The notes under the pieces: generated by a model
The model's database searches: none
The model's input: only the letters and a program-made list of their open reading frames with translations
What the model was told of the DNA's origin: nothing
NCBI GenBank assembly: GCA_965278995.1
Contig: OZ257136.1
Span: 4,712,001-4,776,000 of the forward strand
DNA: 64,000 bases
DNA from: JADJYF01 sp965278995
GTDB lineage: Bacteria > Pseudomonadota > Gammaproteobacteria > Ga0077536
Reading direction: 5' to 3'
Shown here: positions 43,716 to 51,843 of the stretch, piece by piece
Numbering within the stretch: position 1 is the first letter of the stretch
Layout: every line of letters starts with the position of its first letter
Position numbers and translations under genes: made by a program

Positions 43716-44336
43716 ATGGAACTCCAAGTACATTCAATCGCCAGCGGCGGCAGCGCCGGTCAGGTGCCGCTGTCCGACGAAGTGTTCGGGCGCGACTATA
43801 ACGAAGCGCTCGTGCACCAGATCGTGACGGCCTATATGGCAGCAGCGCGTTCCGGCACGAAGGCACAGAAGACGCGCGCGGATGTCGCCGGCGGCGGTCA
43901 CAAACCGTGGCGCCAGAAAGGCACTGGTCGCGCACGCGCCGGAACCACCCGCGGCCCGTTATGGCGTGGTGGCGGCCGGACGTTCGCTGCGCGGCCGCGC
44001 AACTATGAGCAGAAAGTAAACCGCAAGATGTATCGCAGCGCGCTGCGTTCCATTCTGTCGGAGCTGGTTCGCCAGGGGCGTCTGCTGGTTGTCGACGACT
44101 TCCAGCTCGAGCAGCCACGGACCCGCGACGCCAAGGCCGCTCTTTCGCGTCTCGGTGTCAATGAAGTGCTCATCGTCAGCGATGAACTGACGGAAAACCT
44201 GTTCCTCGCCGCACGCAATATTCCCGGCGTCGGTATGGTCGAGGCGAGTGCTATCGATCCGTTCCTGCTGGTGGCTTACGACAAGGTCGTCGTCACGCAG
44301 AAAGCCCTGGTGGCGATTGAGGCGATGTTGAAATGA
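43716..44336 (+). CDS. rplD: 50S ribosomal protein L4
   Basis: A 206-residue protein lining the exit tunnel. The tunnel loop KTRADVAGGGHKPWRQKGTGRARAG (residues about 49-73) and GGGRTFAARPRNY are clear. In E. coli L4 represses the S10 operon. Its stop overlaps the rplW start by 4 bases. Confidence 0.98.
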   Translation: MELQVHSIASGGSAGQVPLSDEVFGRDYNEALVHQIVTAYMAAARSGTKAQKTRADVAGGGHKPWRQKGTGRARAGTTRGPLWRGGGRTFAARPRNYEQKVNRKMYRSALRSILSELVRQGRLLVVDDFQLEQPRTRDAKAALSRLGVNEVLIVSDELTENLFLAARNIPGVGMVEASAIDPFLLVAYDKVVVTQKALVAIEAMLK

Positions 44337-44626
44337 ACCAAGAACGCTTACTGCAGATCCTGGTCGAGCCGAAGATGACGGAAAAAGCTGCTCGTGCCGC
44401 CGATCTGCATCGCCAGTACATGTTCCGCGTACTGAAGAACGCGACCAAGCCTGAAATCAAAGCTGCCGTGGAACAGTTGTTCAAGGTTGAAGTCGAGGCG
44501 GTCACCACTTCGATCGTGCGCCCGAAGCTGCGCACCTTTCGCGGCCGGACCGGCACCATCAATGCGTGGAAGAAAGCCTTCGTGAAATTGAAGAAAGGCT
44601 TCGAAATCAATTTCGCCGGCGAATAG
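44333..44626 (+). CDS. rplW: 50S ribosomal protein L23
   Basis: A 97-residue exit-tunnel rim protein, docking site for trigger factor and SRP. MTEKAARAADLHRQYMFRV and the loop RPKLRTFRGRTGTINAWKKA are family features. Translationally coupled to rplD by a 4-base overlap. Confidence 0.98.
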   Translation: MNQERLLQILVEPKMTEKAARAADLHRQYMFRVLKNATKPEIKAAVEQLFKVEVEAVTTSIVRPKLRTFRGRTGTINAWKKAFVKLKKGFEINFAGE

Positions 44627-44642
44627 GTGAGAGAGCACTACC

Positions 44643-45470
44643 ATGGCATTGATTAAAGCAAAACCAACCTCGCCCGGTCGCCGCAGCGTCGTTACGGTCA
44701 CGACGCCCGATCTGCATAAGGGTGAGCCCTATGCACCGCTGATCGAGCGTCAATCGCGCAAATCCGGGCGCAACAACCAGGGTCGCATTACGGTTCGCCA
44801 TCGCGGCGGCGGCCACAAGCAGCGCTATCGTCTAATCGATTTCCTGCGCAACAAGGACGGCATCAGTGCAATCGTCGAGCGTCTGGAGTACGACCCCAAC
44901 CGCTCCGCGCACATTGCCCTGATGTTGTATGAGGACGGCGAGCGTCGCTACATCATCGCGCCGAAAGGCGTGAAAGCCGGCGTCAAACTGCGGTCCGGAG
45001 CGGACGCTCCGATACAAACCGGCAATTGCCTGCCGTTGCGCAATATTCCGGTCGGTACGCTGATCCACTGTGTCGAGCTGAAGCCGGGCAAGGGCGCTCA
45101 GATCGGTCGCAGTGCCGGTGCGAGCATCCAATTCGTTGCTCGGGAAGGCGCTTATGCGACGCTTCGCCTGCGGTCCGGTGAAATGCGCAAGGTGCCGATT
45201 GAATGCCGCGCAACGCTCGGCGAAGTCGGCAACCAGGAGCATTCACTGCGCTCTCTCGGCAAAGCCGGTGCCAAGCGCTGGCGCGGCGTACGACCGACGG
45301 TGCGTGGTGTGGCCATGAACCCGGTCGATCATCCGCATGGCGGCGGCGAAGGTCGCACGTCGGGCGGACGCCATCCGGTGAGCCCATGGGGAACGCCAAC
45401 CAAGGGCCACAAGACCCGCCATAACAAGCGGACGAATAATCTGATCGTGCGCCGTCGCAACAAGCGCTAA
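44643..45470 (+). CDS. rplB: 50S ribosomal protein L2
   Basis: A 275-residue core protein needed for subunit joining and peptidyl transfer. N-terminal TSPGRRSVV, central RHRGGGHKQRYRLIDF and the C-terminal NPVDHPHGGGEGR with the conserved functional His are intact. rpsS follows in 14 bases. Confidence 0.98.
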   Translation: MALIKAKPTSPGRRSVVTVTTPDLHKGEPYAPLIERQSRKSGRNNQGRITVRHRGGGHKQRYRLIDFLRNKDGISAIVERLEYDPNRSAHIALMLYEDGERRYIIAPKGVKAGVKLRSGADAPIQTGNCLPLRNIPVGTLIHCVELKPGKGAQIGRSAGASIQFVAREGAYATLRLRSGEMRKVPIECRATLGEVGNQEHSLRSLGKAGAKRWRGVRPTVRGVAMNPVDHPHGGGEGRTSGGRHPVSPWGTPTKGHKTRHNKRTNNLIVRRRNKR

Positions 45471-45484
45471 GCACGGAGAACACC

Positions 45485-45757
45485 ATGCCTCGTTCAATCA
45501 AGAAAGGTCCTTTCATCGACCACCACCTCATGAAAAAGGTGGAAGAAGCCCGTGCCAAGAACGACAAGCGCCCGTTGAAGACATGGTCACGACGCTCGCT
45601 GATCATGCCGGACATGGTCGGCCTGACGATTGCCGTACATAACGGCCGCCAGCACATGCCGGTTTACGTCAATGAGAACATGGTCGGGCACAAGCTCGGC
45701 GAATTCGCGCCGACCCGCACGTTCCGCGGGCACGTCGCTGACAAGAAGGCGCGCTGA
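45485..45757 (+). CDS. rpsS: 30S ribosomal protein S19
   Basis: A 90-residue protein of the 30S head, partner of S13. Typical features are PRSIKKGPFIDHHLMKKV, IMPDMVGLTIAVHNGRQHMPV and GEFAPTRTFRGHV. It lies between rplB and rplV as usual. Confidence 0.98.
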   Translation: MPRSIKKGPFIDHHLMKKVEEARAKNDKRPLKTWSRRSLIMPDMVGLTIAVHNGRQHMPVYVNENMVGHKLGEFAPTRTFRGHVADKKAR

Positions 45758-45780
45758 GCAGGCGCCGAGGACTAGCAGCA

Positions 45781-46110
45781 ATGGCGACTTTGGCAAAACT
45801 CAGAAATGCGCGCATCGCGGCGCAGAAGGTCCGTCTGGTGGCCGACCTCGTACGCGGTATGCCGGTAGAGCAGGCCATCAACGTGTTGACCTTCAGCGAC
45901 AAGAAGGCCGCCGCGCTGGTTAAGAAAGTACTTGAATCGGCGATCGCGAATGCCGAGCACAACGATGGCGCGGATGTCGACGAGTTGCGCATCTCGCATA
46001 TCTCGGTCGACGAAGGTCCGACCATGAAGCGCTGGCGAGCGCGGGCGCGCGGGCGCGCAGCGAAGATCCTGAAACGCACGAGCCACCTGACCGTGGCCGT
46101 CGATAAATAA
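45781..46110 (+). CDS. rplV: 50S ribosomal protein L22
   Basis: A 109-residue protein whose beta-hairpin forms the tunnel constriction. KVRLVADLVRGMPVEQAINVL opens the domain, and the hairpin is within DEGPTMKRWRARARGRAAKI. The macrolide-related loop looks normal. Confidence 0.98.
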   Translation: MATLAKLRNARIAAQKVRLVADLVRGMPVEQAINVLTFSDKKAAALVKKVLESAIANAEHNDGADVDELRISHISVDEGPTMKRWRARARGRAAKILKRTSHLTVAVDK

Positions 46111-46137
46111 AGCCGAGCAATTAAGGCGACAAGCATT

Positions 46138-46812
46138 ATGGGACAGAAAGTTCATCCGTACGGGATCCGGCTTGGCATCGTCAAGGACTGGACGTCGACG
46201 TGGTACGCCGACACCAAGCACTATGCCAACACACTGAACATGGATCTGGCTGTGCGGGCATTCCTGCGCAAGAAGCTCGCGCACGCTTCGGTCAGCCGCA
46301 TCCAGATCGAGCGGCCGGCGAACAACGCCCGGATCATCATCCATACGGCGCGCCCGGGCATTGTCATCGGCAAGAAAGGCGAAGATATCGAGTCGCTTCG
46401 CAAACAGGTCTCCAAATTGCTCGGTGTGCCGTCGCACATCAGCGTCGAGGAAATCCGCAAGCCGGAGCTCGACGCCTATCTGGTTGCTGAATCGGTTGCC
46501 CAGCAGCTCGAGCGGCGCATCATGTTCCGCCGCGCGATGAAGCGGGCGGTATCCAATTCGATGCGACTCGGTGCGCAGGGTATCAAGATCATGGTCGCCG
46601 GCCGTCTGAATGGCGCTGAAATTGCGCGCTCAGAGTGGTATCGCGAGGGTCGCGTGCCATTGCATACGCTCCGCGCGGACATCGACTACGGCTTTGCCGA
46701 AGCGAATACCACGTATGGAGTCATTGGCGTCAAGGTCTGGATCTTCAAAGGCGAGATCATCCAGAAAGGCGACGAACGTAAAGAGGAAAACGCTGAAACC
46801 TCGGCAGCCTGA
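46138..46812 (+). CDS. rpsC: 30S ribosomal protein S3
   Basis: A 224-residue protein at the mRNA entry site. It starts MGQKVHPYGIRLGIVKDW, has a KH domain with GIVIGKKGEDIE, and C-domain GAQGIKIMVAGRLNGAEIAR. The tail ends in a short acidic stretch (DERKEENAETSAA). Confidence 0.98.
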   Translation: MGQKVHPYGIRLGIVKDWTSTWYADTKHYANTLNMDLAVRAFLRKKLAHASVSRIQIERPANNARIIIHTARPGIVIGKKGEDIESLRKQVSKLLGVPSHISVEEIRKPELDAYLVAESVAQQLERRIMFRRAMKRAVSNSMRLGAQGIKIMVAGRLNGAEIARSEWYREGRVPLHTLRADIDYGFAEANTTYGVIGVKVWIFKGEIIQKGDERKEENAETSAA

Positions 46813-46840
46813 GGCTGAGCCAGGTTCAGGAGCGTAGAAA

Positions 46841-47254
46841 ATGCTGCAACCAAAAAATACAAAATTCCGCAAGCAGATGAAGGGCCGCAACCGCGGCCTT
46901 GCACAGCGCGGCAGTAAGGTCAGCTTCGGCGAGTTCGCGCTTAAGTGCACGACGGGCGGACGCATCACGGCTCGCCAGATCGAAGCGGCGCGCCGGGCGA
47001 TCACCCGCCACGTCAAGCGCGGCGCCAAAGTCTGGATCCGTGTGTTCCCTGACAAGCCGGTCTCGAAGAAGCCGCTCGAAGTCCGTCAAGGCAAAGGCAA
47101 GGGCAACGTCGAGTACTGGGTGGCCCAGGTCAAGCCGGGCACGGTGCTGTATGAAATGGAAGGCGTGACCGAGGAGCTGGCTCGCGAAGCCATGCGTCTG
47201 GCCAGCGCCAAGCTGCCGGTGCGTACCACTTTCGCTATCCGTACGGTGCTGTGA
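46841..47254 (+). CDS. rplP: 50S ribosomal protein L16
   Basis: A 137-residue protein near the A-site tRNA elbow. MLQPKNTKFRKQMKGRNRGLA, FGEFALKCTTGGRITARQIEAARRAI and the GKGKGNVEYWVA loop are present. Its stop codon overlaps the rpmC ATG by one base. Confidence 0.98.
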   Translation: MLQPKNTKFRKQMKGRNRGLAQRGSKVSFGEFALKCTTGGRITARQIEAARRAITRHVKRGAKVWIRVFPDKPVSKKPLEVRQGKGKGNVEYWVAQVKPGTVLYEMEGVTEELAREAMRLASAKLPVRTTFAIRTVL

Positions 47255-47454
47255 TGAAGGCCATCGATCTGCGTGTCAAGAGTAACGAGGAATTGTCGAC
47301 GCTGCTGCTTGAGCTGCGCCGCAAGCAATTCAATATGAGAATGCAGGGTGGCTCGGGTCAGCCTGCGCGCCCGAGCGAGATCCGCGGCGCACGCCGCGAC
47401 ATCGCGCGCATCAAGACCATCATCAGCGAGCGCGCCCAGGGGGATGCGGCATGA
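47254..47454 (+). CDS. rpmC: 50S ribosomal protein L29
   Basis: A 66-residue two-helix protein at the tunnel exit, with LLLELRRKQFNMRMQGGSGQ and RDIARIKTIISER. The ATG at 47254 shares a base with the rplP stop (TGATG); a GTG directly before it is also in frame. It overlaps rpsQ by 4 bases. Confidence 0.97.
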   Translation: MKAIDLRVKSNEELSTLLLELRRKQFNMRMQGGSGQPARPSEIRGARRDIARIKTIISERAQGDAA

Positions 47455-47717
47455 GTGAAGAAAAGAAAGCGGCGCGTACCCTGGTAGGCCAGGTCGCCAG
47501 CAGCAAGATGGATAAAACCATCTCGGTCGTCATCGAGCGTCGCGTTGAGCATCCGCTCTATCGCAAGTACGTGCGCAAATCGACCAAGCTGCTCGCCCAT
47601 GACGAGAATAACGAGTGCGGCGAAGGCGATACCGTCGCCATCGAAGAGTGCCGCCCGATCTCGAAAAACAAGAGCTGGCGGCTGCAGCGCGTGATCGAAC
47701 GCGCGAGCCGGGTTTGA
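47451..47717 (+). CDS. rpsQ: 30S ribosomal protein S17
   Basis: An 88-residue OB-fold rRNA binder. TLVGQVASSKMDKTISVVIERRVEHPLYRKYVRK and GDTVAIEECRPISKNKSWRL are diagnostic. It closes the S10 operon; the spc operon starts 31 bases later with no terminator between. Confidence 0.98.
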   Translation: MSEEKKAARTLVGQVASSKMDKTISVVIERRVEHPLYRKYVRKSTKLLAHDENNECGEGDTVAIEECRPISKNKSWRLQRVIERASRV

Positions 47718-47748
47718 ACCAAGCAGGCAAGAGAGTTCGGAGTAGAAC

Positions 47749-48117
47749 ATGATTCAGATGCAAAGCATGCTCGATGCCGCAGACAACAGCGGCGCACGTC
47801 GACTGATGTGCATCAAGGTCCTGGGCGGATCGCGACGACGTTATGCCAACATCGGCGACGTCATCAAGGTCAGCGTCAAGGAAGCGATCCCGCGCGGCAA
47901 GGTGCGCAAGGGCGAAGTGTTCAACGCGGTCGTGGTGCGCACGCGTAAAGGCGTTCGCCGTCCAGACGGTTCGTTGATCCGTTTCGACGGCAATGCGGCA
48001 GTACTGCTCGACAAGCAGCTGCAGCCCATCGGCACGCGTATTTTCGGGCCGGTGACGCGCGAACTGCGTGGCGACCGCTTCATGCGCATCGTCTCGCTCG
48101 CTCCCGAAGTTCTGTGA
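47749..48117 (+). CDS. rplN: 50S ribosomal protein L14
   Basis: A 122-residue interface protein. MIQMQSMLDAADNSGARRLMCIKVLGG and RGDRFMRIVSLAPEVL mark both ends. First gene of the spc operon. Confidence 0.98.
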   Translation: MIQMQSMLDAADNSGARRLMCIKVLGGSRRRYANIGDVIKVSVKEAIPRGKVRKGEVFNAVVVRTRKGVRRPDGSLIRFDGNAAVLLDKQLQPIGTRIFGPVTRELRGDRFMRIVSLAPEVL

Positions 48118-48139
48118 GTCTGGCGCGGAGTATCAGTTG

Positions 48140-48457
48140 ATGAACAAGATCAGGAAAGGCGACCGGGTGACAATCCTGACCGGCCGTGACCGTGGCAAGC
48201 GCGGTGTCGTCCTGCGTGTGTATCCGGACAACCGTGTGATTGTCGAAGGGATCAATCTCGTCAAGCGACACACCAAGCCGAATCCGCAGGCCGGTATCGG
48301 CGGTGGCATCGTCGAGAAAGAGGCGCCGATGGAGGGGTCGAACATCGCGCTGCTCAACCCGGTGACGCAAAAGCCGGATCGTGTGGGCTTCAAGTCGCTC
48401 GAAGACGGCCGCAAGGTTCGTTTCTTCAAGTCGAACGGCGAAGTCGTCGACGCTTAA
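48140..48457 (+). CDS. rplX: 50S ribosomal protein L24
   Basis: A 105-residue assembly initiator with a KOW motif (KIRKGDRVTILTGRDRGKRG) and VEGINLVKRHTKPNPQ. The ATG at 48140 gives the family start; the frame is open further upstream into rplN without family similarity. Confidence 0.98.
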   Translation: MNKIRKGDRVTILTGRDRGKRGVVLRVYPDNRVIVEGINLVKRHTKPNPQAGIGGGIVEKEAPMEGSNIALLNPVTQKPDRVGFKSLEDGRKVRFFKSNGEVVDA

Positions 48458-48476
48458 TTTATCGAGAATTCGTGAC

Positions 48477-49016
48477 ATGTCGAGACTAGAAGATTTTTAT
48501 CGCGAGACGGTGGTGCCGAAGCTCCAGGAGCAATTCGGCTTCCAGTCGTCCATGCAGGTGCCGCGCATCTCCAAGATTACCCTCAACATGGGGCTTGGCG
48601 AGGCGGTCGGCGACAAAAAAATCATCGAGCATGCGGTGAGCGATCTGAAGCGTATTACGGGTCAGCAGCCGATAGTGACGCTTGCGCGCCAGTCGATCGC
48701 CGGCTTCAAGATCCGCGACGGCTGGCCTATCGGCGCCAAAGTCACGCTGCGCCGCGACCGCATGTATGAGTTTCTCGATCGCCTGATCAATATCGCCATC
48801 CCGCGTATTCGCGATTTTCGCGGCTTGAACGGGCGCGCATTCGACGGTCGCGGTAATTACAACATGGGCGTGAAGGAACAGATTATTTTCCCCGAGATCG
48901 ACTACGACAAGATCGATCAGCTGCGGGGCATGGATATCTGCATCACGACGACGGCGCGAACCGACGATGAAGGTCGCGCTTTGCTGGAAGCATTCCGCTT
49001 CCCACTCCGGACCTAG
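48477..49016 (+). CDS. rplE: 50S ribosomal protein L5
   Basis: A 179-residue 5S rRNA-binding protein. SRLEDFYRETVVPKLQEQFGF, the core PRISKITLNMGLGEAV and TARTDDEGRALLEAFRFP are as expected. The start at 48477 was set by the family N-terminus. Confidence 0.98.
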   Translation: MSRLEDFYRETVVPKLQEQFGFQSSMQVPRISKITLNMGLGEAVGDKKIIEHAVSDLKRITGQQPIVTLARQSIAGFKIRDGWPIGAKVTLRRDRMYEFLDRLINIAIPRIRDFRGLNGRAFDGRGNYNMGVKEQIIFPEIDYDKIDQLRGMDICITTTARTDDEGRALLEAFRFPLRT

Positions 49017-49026
49017 AGGCACCAGC

Positions 49027-49332
49027 ATGGCCAAGAAATCCATGATCAATCGTGAGGTGAAGCGGGCCGTTCTCGCGAAGAAGTTCAGCGCCAAGCGCGT
49101 TGAACTGAAGAACATCATCAAGGACGAAGAGCGGTCCTACGATGAGCGCGAAGACGCCCGCATCCGCCTGCAGAAACTGCCGCGCGATTCGAGCCTCTCG
49201 CGCAAGCGTAATCGTTGCCGCCTGACCGGCCGTCCGCACGGTTTCTACCGTAAGTTCGGCCTCGGTCGTAACGAGCTCAGGCGCTTGGCGATGGAAGGCC
49301 ACATTCCCGGCCTGGTCAAGGCCAGCTGGTAA
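49027..49332 (+). CDS. rpsN: 30S ribosomal protein S14, zinc-free form
   Basis: A 101-residue long-form S14. MAKKSMINREVKR opens it and KRNRCRLTGRPHGFYRKFGLGRNELRR is the core. Only one Cys is left of the CXXC pairs, so this is the C-minus type that does not bind zinc. The start at 49027 follows GAGGCACC. Confidence 0.97.
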   Translation: MAKKSMINREVKRAVLAKKFSAKRVELKNIIKDEERSYDEREDARIRLQKLPRDSSLSRKRNRCRLTGRPHGFYRKFGLGRNELRRLAMEGHIPGLVKASW

Positions 49333-49380
49333 GCCCAACTGGTATTCAGACCGTAAACGGTACCCAGGAACAGATTTGAT

Positions 49381-49776
49381 ATGAGCATGCAAGATCCCAT
49401 CAGCGACATGTTGACGCGCCTGCGCAACGGTCAGGCCCGCGACAAGCGCGAGGTCACGATGCCGGCTTCGACCAAGAAAGCCGCCATTGCCGAGCTGTTG
49501 AAGAACGAGGGCTACATCGTCGGTTATCGCGTCGAAGGCGAAGGCGCGAAGAAAACGATGACGGTCGAGTTGAAGTATTACCGTGGCAAAGCGGTCATCG
49601 AAAACGTCAAACGCGTCAGCCGTCCGGGTCTGCGCGTCTATCGTACGAAAGACCAGCTACCTACCATCGTCGGTGGTCTGGGTGTCGCCATCGTGTCCAC
49701 GTCCCGCGGTCTGATGACCGACAAGGAAGCGCGTGAACACGGTATCGGCGGCGAGATCATCTGTTCGCTGTATTGA
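49381..49776 (+). CDS. rpsH: 30S ribosomal protein S8
   Basis: A 131-residue 16S binder; in E. coli it represses the spc operon. QDPISDMLTRLRNGQ and the C-terminal GVAIVSTSRGLMTDKEAREHGIGGEIICSLY are clear. Confidence 0.98.
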   Translation: MSMQDPISDMLTRLRNGQARDKREVTMPASTKKAAIAELLKNEGYIVGYRVEGEGAKKTMTVELKYYRGKAVIENVKRVSRPGLRVYRTKDQLPTIVGGLGVAIVSTSRGLMTDKEAREHGIGGEIICSLY

Positions 49777-49788
49777 GGTCCGACCAGC

Positions 49789-50322
49789 ATGTCACGAGTC
49801 GCGAAAAATCCAATCGAGCTTCCCGCCGGTGTGGATGTCCAGGTTGCCGGCCAGAGTGTCAGCATCAAAGGCGCCAAGGGAACGCTGACGCATCAGGTGC
49901 ATGAACTTGTCGGCGTGAATGTCGAGGGCGGTGCACTGTTGATCAGCGTCAAGGACGCCAGTCAGGCTGCCAACGCGCTTTCCGGTACGACTCGCGCGCT
50001 GCTCGCCAACATGGTCAACGGTGTCGTCAACGGTTTTCAGCGCAAGCTCGAAATCGTCGGTGTCGGCTACCGCGCGCAGGTCCAGGGTTCAAAACTGAAC
50101 CTGTCGCTCGGCTACTCACACCCGGTTGAGTTCGCGATCCCGGAAGGCATCACGATCGAGACCCCCACGCAGACCGAAATACTGATCAAGGGCATCGACA
50201 AGCAGCGTGTCGGCCAGATTGCCGCGAACATTCGCGCCTATCGCCCACCCGAGCCATACAAAGGCAAAGGCGTTCGCTACGGCGGCGAGAAGATAGTCAA
50301 GAAAGAAGCGAAGAAGAGTTGA
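49789..50322 (+). CDS. rplF: 50S ribosomal protein L6
   Basis: A 177-residue protein of two similar domains near the sarcin-ricin loop. SRVAKNPIELPAGVDV starts it and the signature RAYRPPEPYKGKGVRYGGE ends it. rplR begins 8 bases after the stop. Confidence 0.98.
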   Translation: MSRVAKNPIELPAGVDVQVAGQSVSIKGAKGTLTHQVHELVGVNVEGGALLISVKDASQAANALSGTTRALLANMVNGVVNGFQRKLEIVGVGYRAQVQGSKLNLSLGYSHPVEFAIPEGITIETPTQTEILIKGIDKQRVGQIAANIRAYRPPEPYKGKGVRYGGEKIVKKEAKKS

Positions 50323-50330
50323 GCGCAGAG

Positions 50331-50684
50331 ATGGACAAAAAAAATTCCCGTTTGCGCCGTGCCCGGAAGACCCGCGCCAAGATCAAGAGCCTGCGCGTGG
50401 TGCGGTTGTGTATCAACCGTACGCCCCGGCACATATACGCGCAGATTATCGCGCCCGATGGCGGCACCGTGGTCGCCTGTGCGTCGACCGTCGACAAGAG
50501 CTTTCGCACCAGCGGTGCCATCGGCGGCAATGTCGCTGCTGCGGCCGAAGTCGGCAAGATGATTGCGGAGCGCGCGCTGGCTGCCGGTGTCACGTCGGTC
50601 GCGTTCGACCGATCCGGATTCAAGTATCACGGTCGCGTGAAAGCGCTGGCCGATGCCGCGCGCGAAGCCGGCCTGAAATTCTAG
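50331..50684 (+). CDS. rplR: 50S ribosomal protein L18
   Basis: A 117-residue 5S rRNA-binding protein. MDKKNSRLRRARKTRAKI is the basic N-terminus, and AFDRSGFKYHGRVKALADAAREAGL the C-terminal signature. An upstream TTG in frame would overlap the rplF stop and was not used. Confidence 0.98.
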   Translation: MDKKNSRLRRARKTRAKIKSLRVVRLCINRTPRHIYAQIIAPDGGTVVACASTVDKSFRTSGAIGGNVAAAAEVGKMIAERALAAGVTSVAFDRSGFKYHGRVKALADAAREAGLKF

Positions 50685-50694
50685 GAGTTCTGTG

Positions 50695-51216
50695 ATGGCT
50701 GTAATGAGTGGCAACCAGAGTATGCCGGAGAACAACGAAGGCTACTTTGAGAAGCTGATCGGTGTGAACCGTGTCGCCAAAGTGGTCAAGGGTGGCCGAA
50801 TCTTCGGCTTCGCCGCGCTGACGGTAGTCGGTGACGGTCAAGGTCGTGTCGGTTTCGGCCGCGGCAAGGCACGTGAGGTGCCAGTCGCCATTCAGAAAGC
50901 GATGGAAAGCGCGCGCAAGAACATGATCAAGGTCGCGCTGAACGGTAACACCCTGCAGTATCCGCTGTTCGGCGAGCACGGCGCAGCCAAGGTCTACATG
51001 CAGCCTGCTTCCGAAGGCACGGGCATCATCGCCGGTGGCCCGATGCGCGCGGTGTTCGAGGTGCTGGGCGTGCATAACGTGCTGGCGAAATGCATCGGCA
51101 CCAGCAACCCGATCAACGTTGTGCGAGCAACGATCAACGGTCTGAACGGCATGGCATCGCCGGAGCACATGGCGGCCAAGCGTGGCAAGAGCGTGCTCGA
51201 GATCCGAGGATTCTGA
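50695..51216 (+). CDS. rpsE: 30S ribosomal protein S5
   Basis: A 173-residue fidelity protein. The dsRBD-like part is EKLIGVNRVAKVVKGGRIFGFAALTVVGDGQGRVGFG, and the C-terminal domain has AGGPMRAVFEVLGVHNVLAKCIG. The spectinomycin loop VKGGRIF looks wild type. rpmD starts 2 bases after. Confidence 0.98.
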   Translation: MAVMSGNQSMPENNEGYFEKLIGVNRVAKVVKGGRIFGFAALTVVGDGQGRVGFGRGKAREVPVAIQKAMESARKNMIKVALNGNTLQYPLFGEHGAAKVYMQPASEGTGIIAGGPMRAVFEVLGVHNVLAKCIGTSNPINVVRATINGLNGMASPEHMAAKRGKSVLEIRGF

Positions 51217-51218
51217 AC

Positions 51219-51404
51219 GTGTCGACCAAGAAGCTGACTGTCACTTTGTGCAAGAGCCTGAACGGGCGCCTCGAGGCACACAAGGCCTGCGCGCGCGGTC
51301 TCGGCCTGCGCCGTATGTGGCACACCGTCGAAGTGGCGGATACGAATGAGAATCGCGGCATGATCAATAAGATCATCTACATGCTGCAAGTGCGGGAGAA
51401 TTAG
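51219..51404 (+). CDS. rpmD: 50S ribosomal protein L30
   Basis: A 61-residue protein with a GTG start. TKKLTVTLCKSLNGR and the KACARGLGLRRMWHTVEV signature fix the family. It is packed between rpsE (2 bases) and rplO (2 bases). Confidence 0.97.
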   Translation: MSTKKLTVTLCKSLNGRLEAHKACARGLGLRRMWHTVEVADTNENRGMINKIIYMLQVREN

Positions 51405-51406
51405 AC

Positions 51407-51841
51407 GTGCGTCTGAATACACTGCGACCGGCAGACGGTTCGAAGAAGGCGCGAAAGCGCCTGGGGCGTGGCGGCGGTTCCGGGTCCGGCAAAACCAGCG
51501 GACGTGGCCATAAGGGCCAGAAGTCGCGCGCCGGCGGTTACCACAAGGTCGGCTTCGAAGGCGGCCAGATGCCGCTGCAGCGTCGCCTGCCGAAATTCGG
51601 CTTCCGTTCGCTCGGCGCAAGTGCGGCTGACGAGATCCGGCTGCACGAGCTGAACCTGCTCACCGTGGAGGTGATCGATCTCGATGCGCTGAAGGCCGCT
51701 GGCCTCGTGCGACACGACATCGAGACCGTCAAGATCATTCTCTCGGGCAAATTGACCAAGGCAGTCACGGTTCGTGGTATTGGCGTGACCAAAGGCGCGC
51801 GTGCGCGCATCGAGGCCGCTGGAGGCCGGGTGGAAGACTGA
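51407..51841 (+). CDS. rplO: 50S ribosomal protein L15
   Basis: A 144-residue assembly protein with a GTG start and a Gly/Arg/Lys-rich N-terminal arm (KKARKRLGRGGGSGSGKTSG), followed by GGQMPLQRRLPKFGF. secY starts 2 bases after its stop. Confidence 0.98.
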   Translation: MRLNTLRPADGSKKARKRLGRGGGSGSGKTSGRGHKGQKSRAGGYHKVGFEGGQMPLQRRLPKFGFRSLGASAADEIRLHELNLLTVEVIDLDALKAAGLVRHDIETVKIILSGKLTKAVTVRGIGVTKGARARIEAAGGRVED

Positions 51842-51843
51842 CA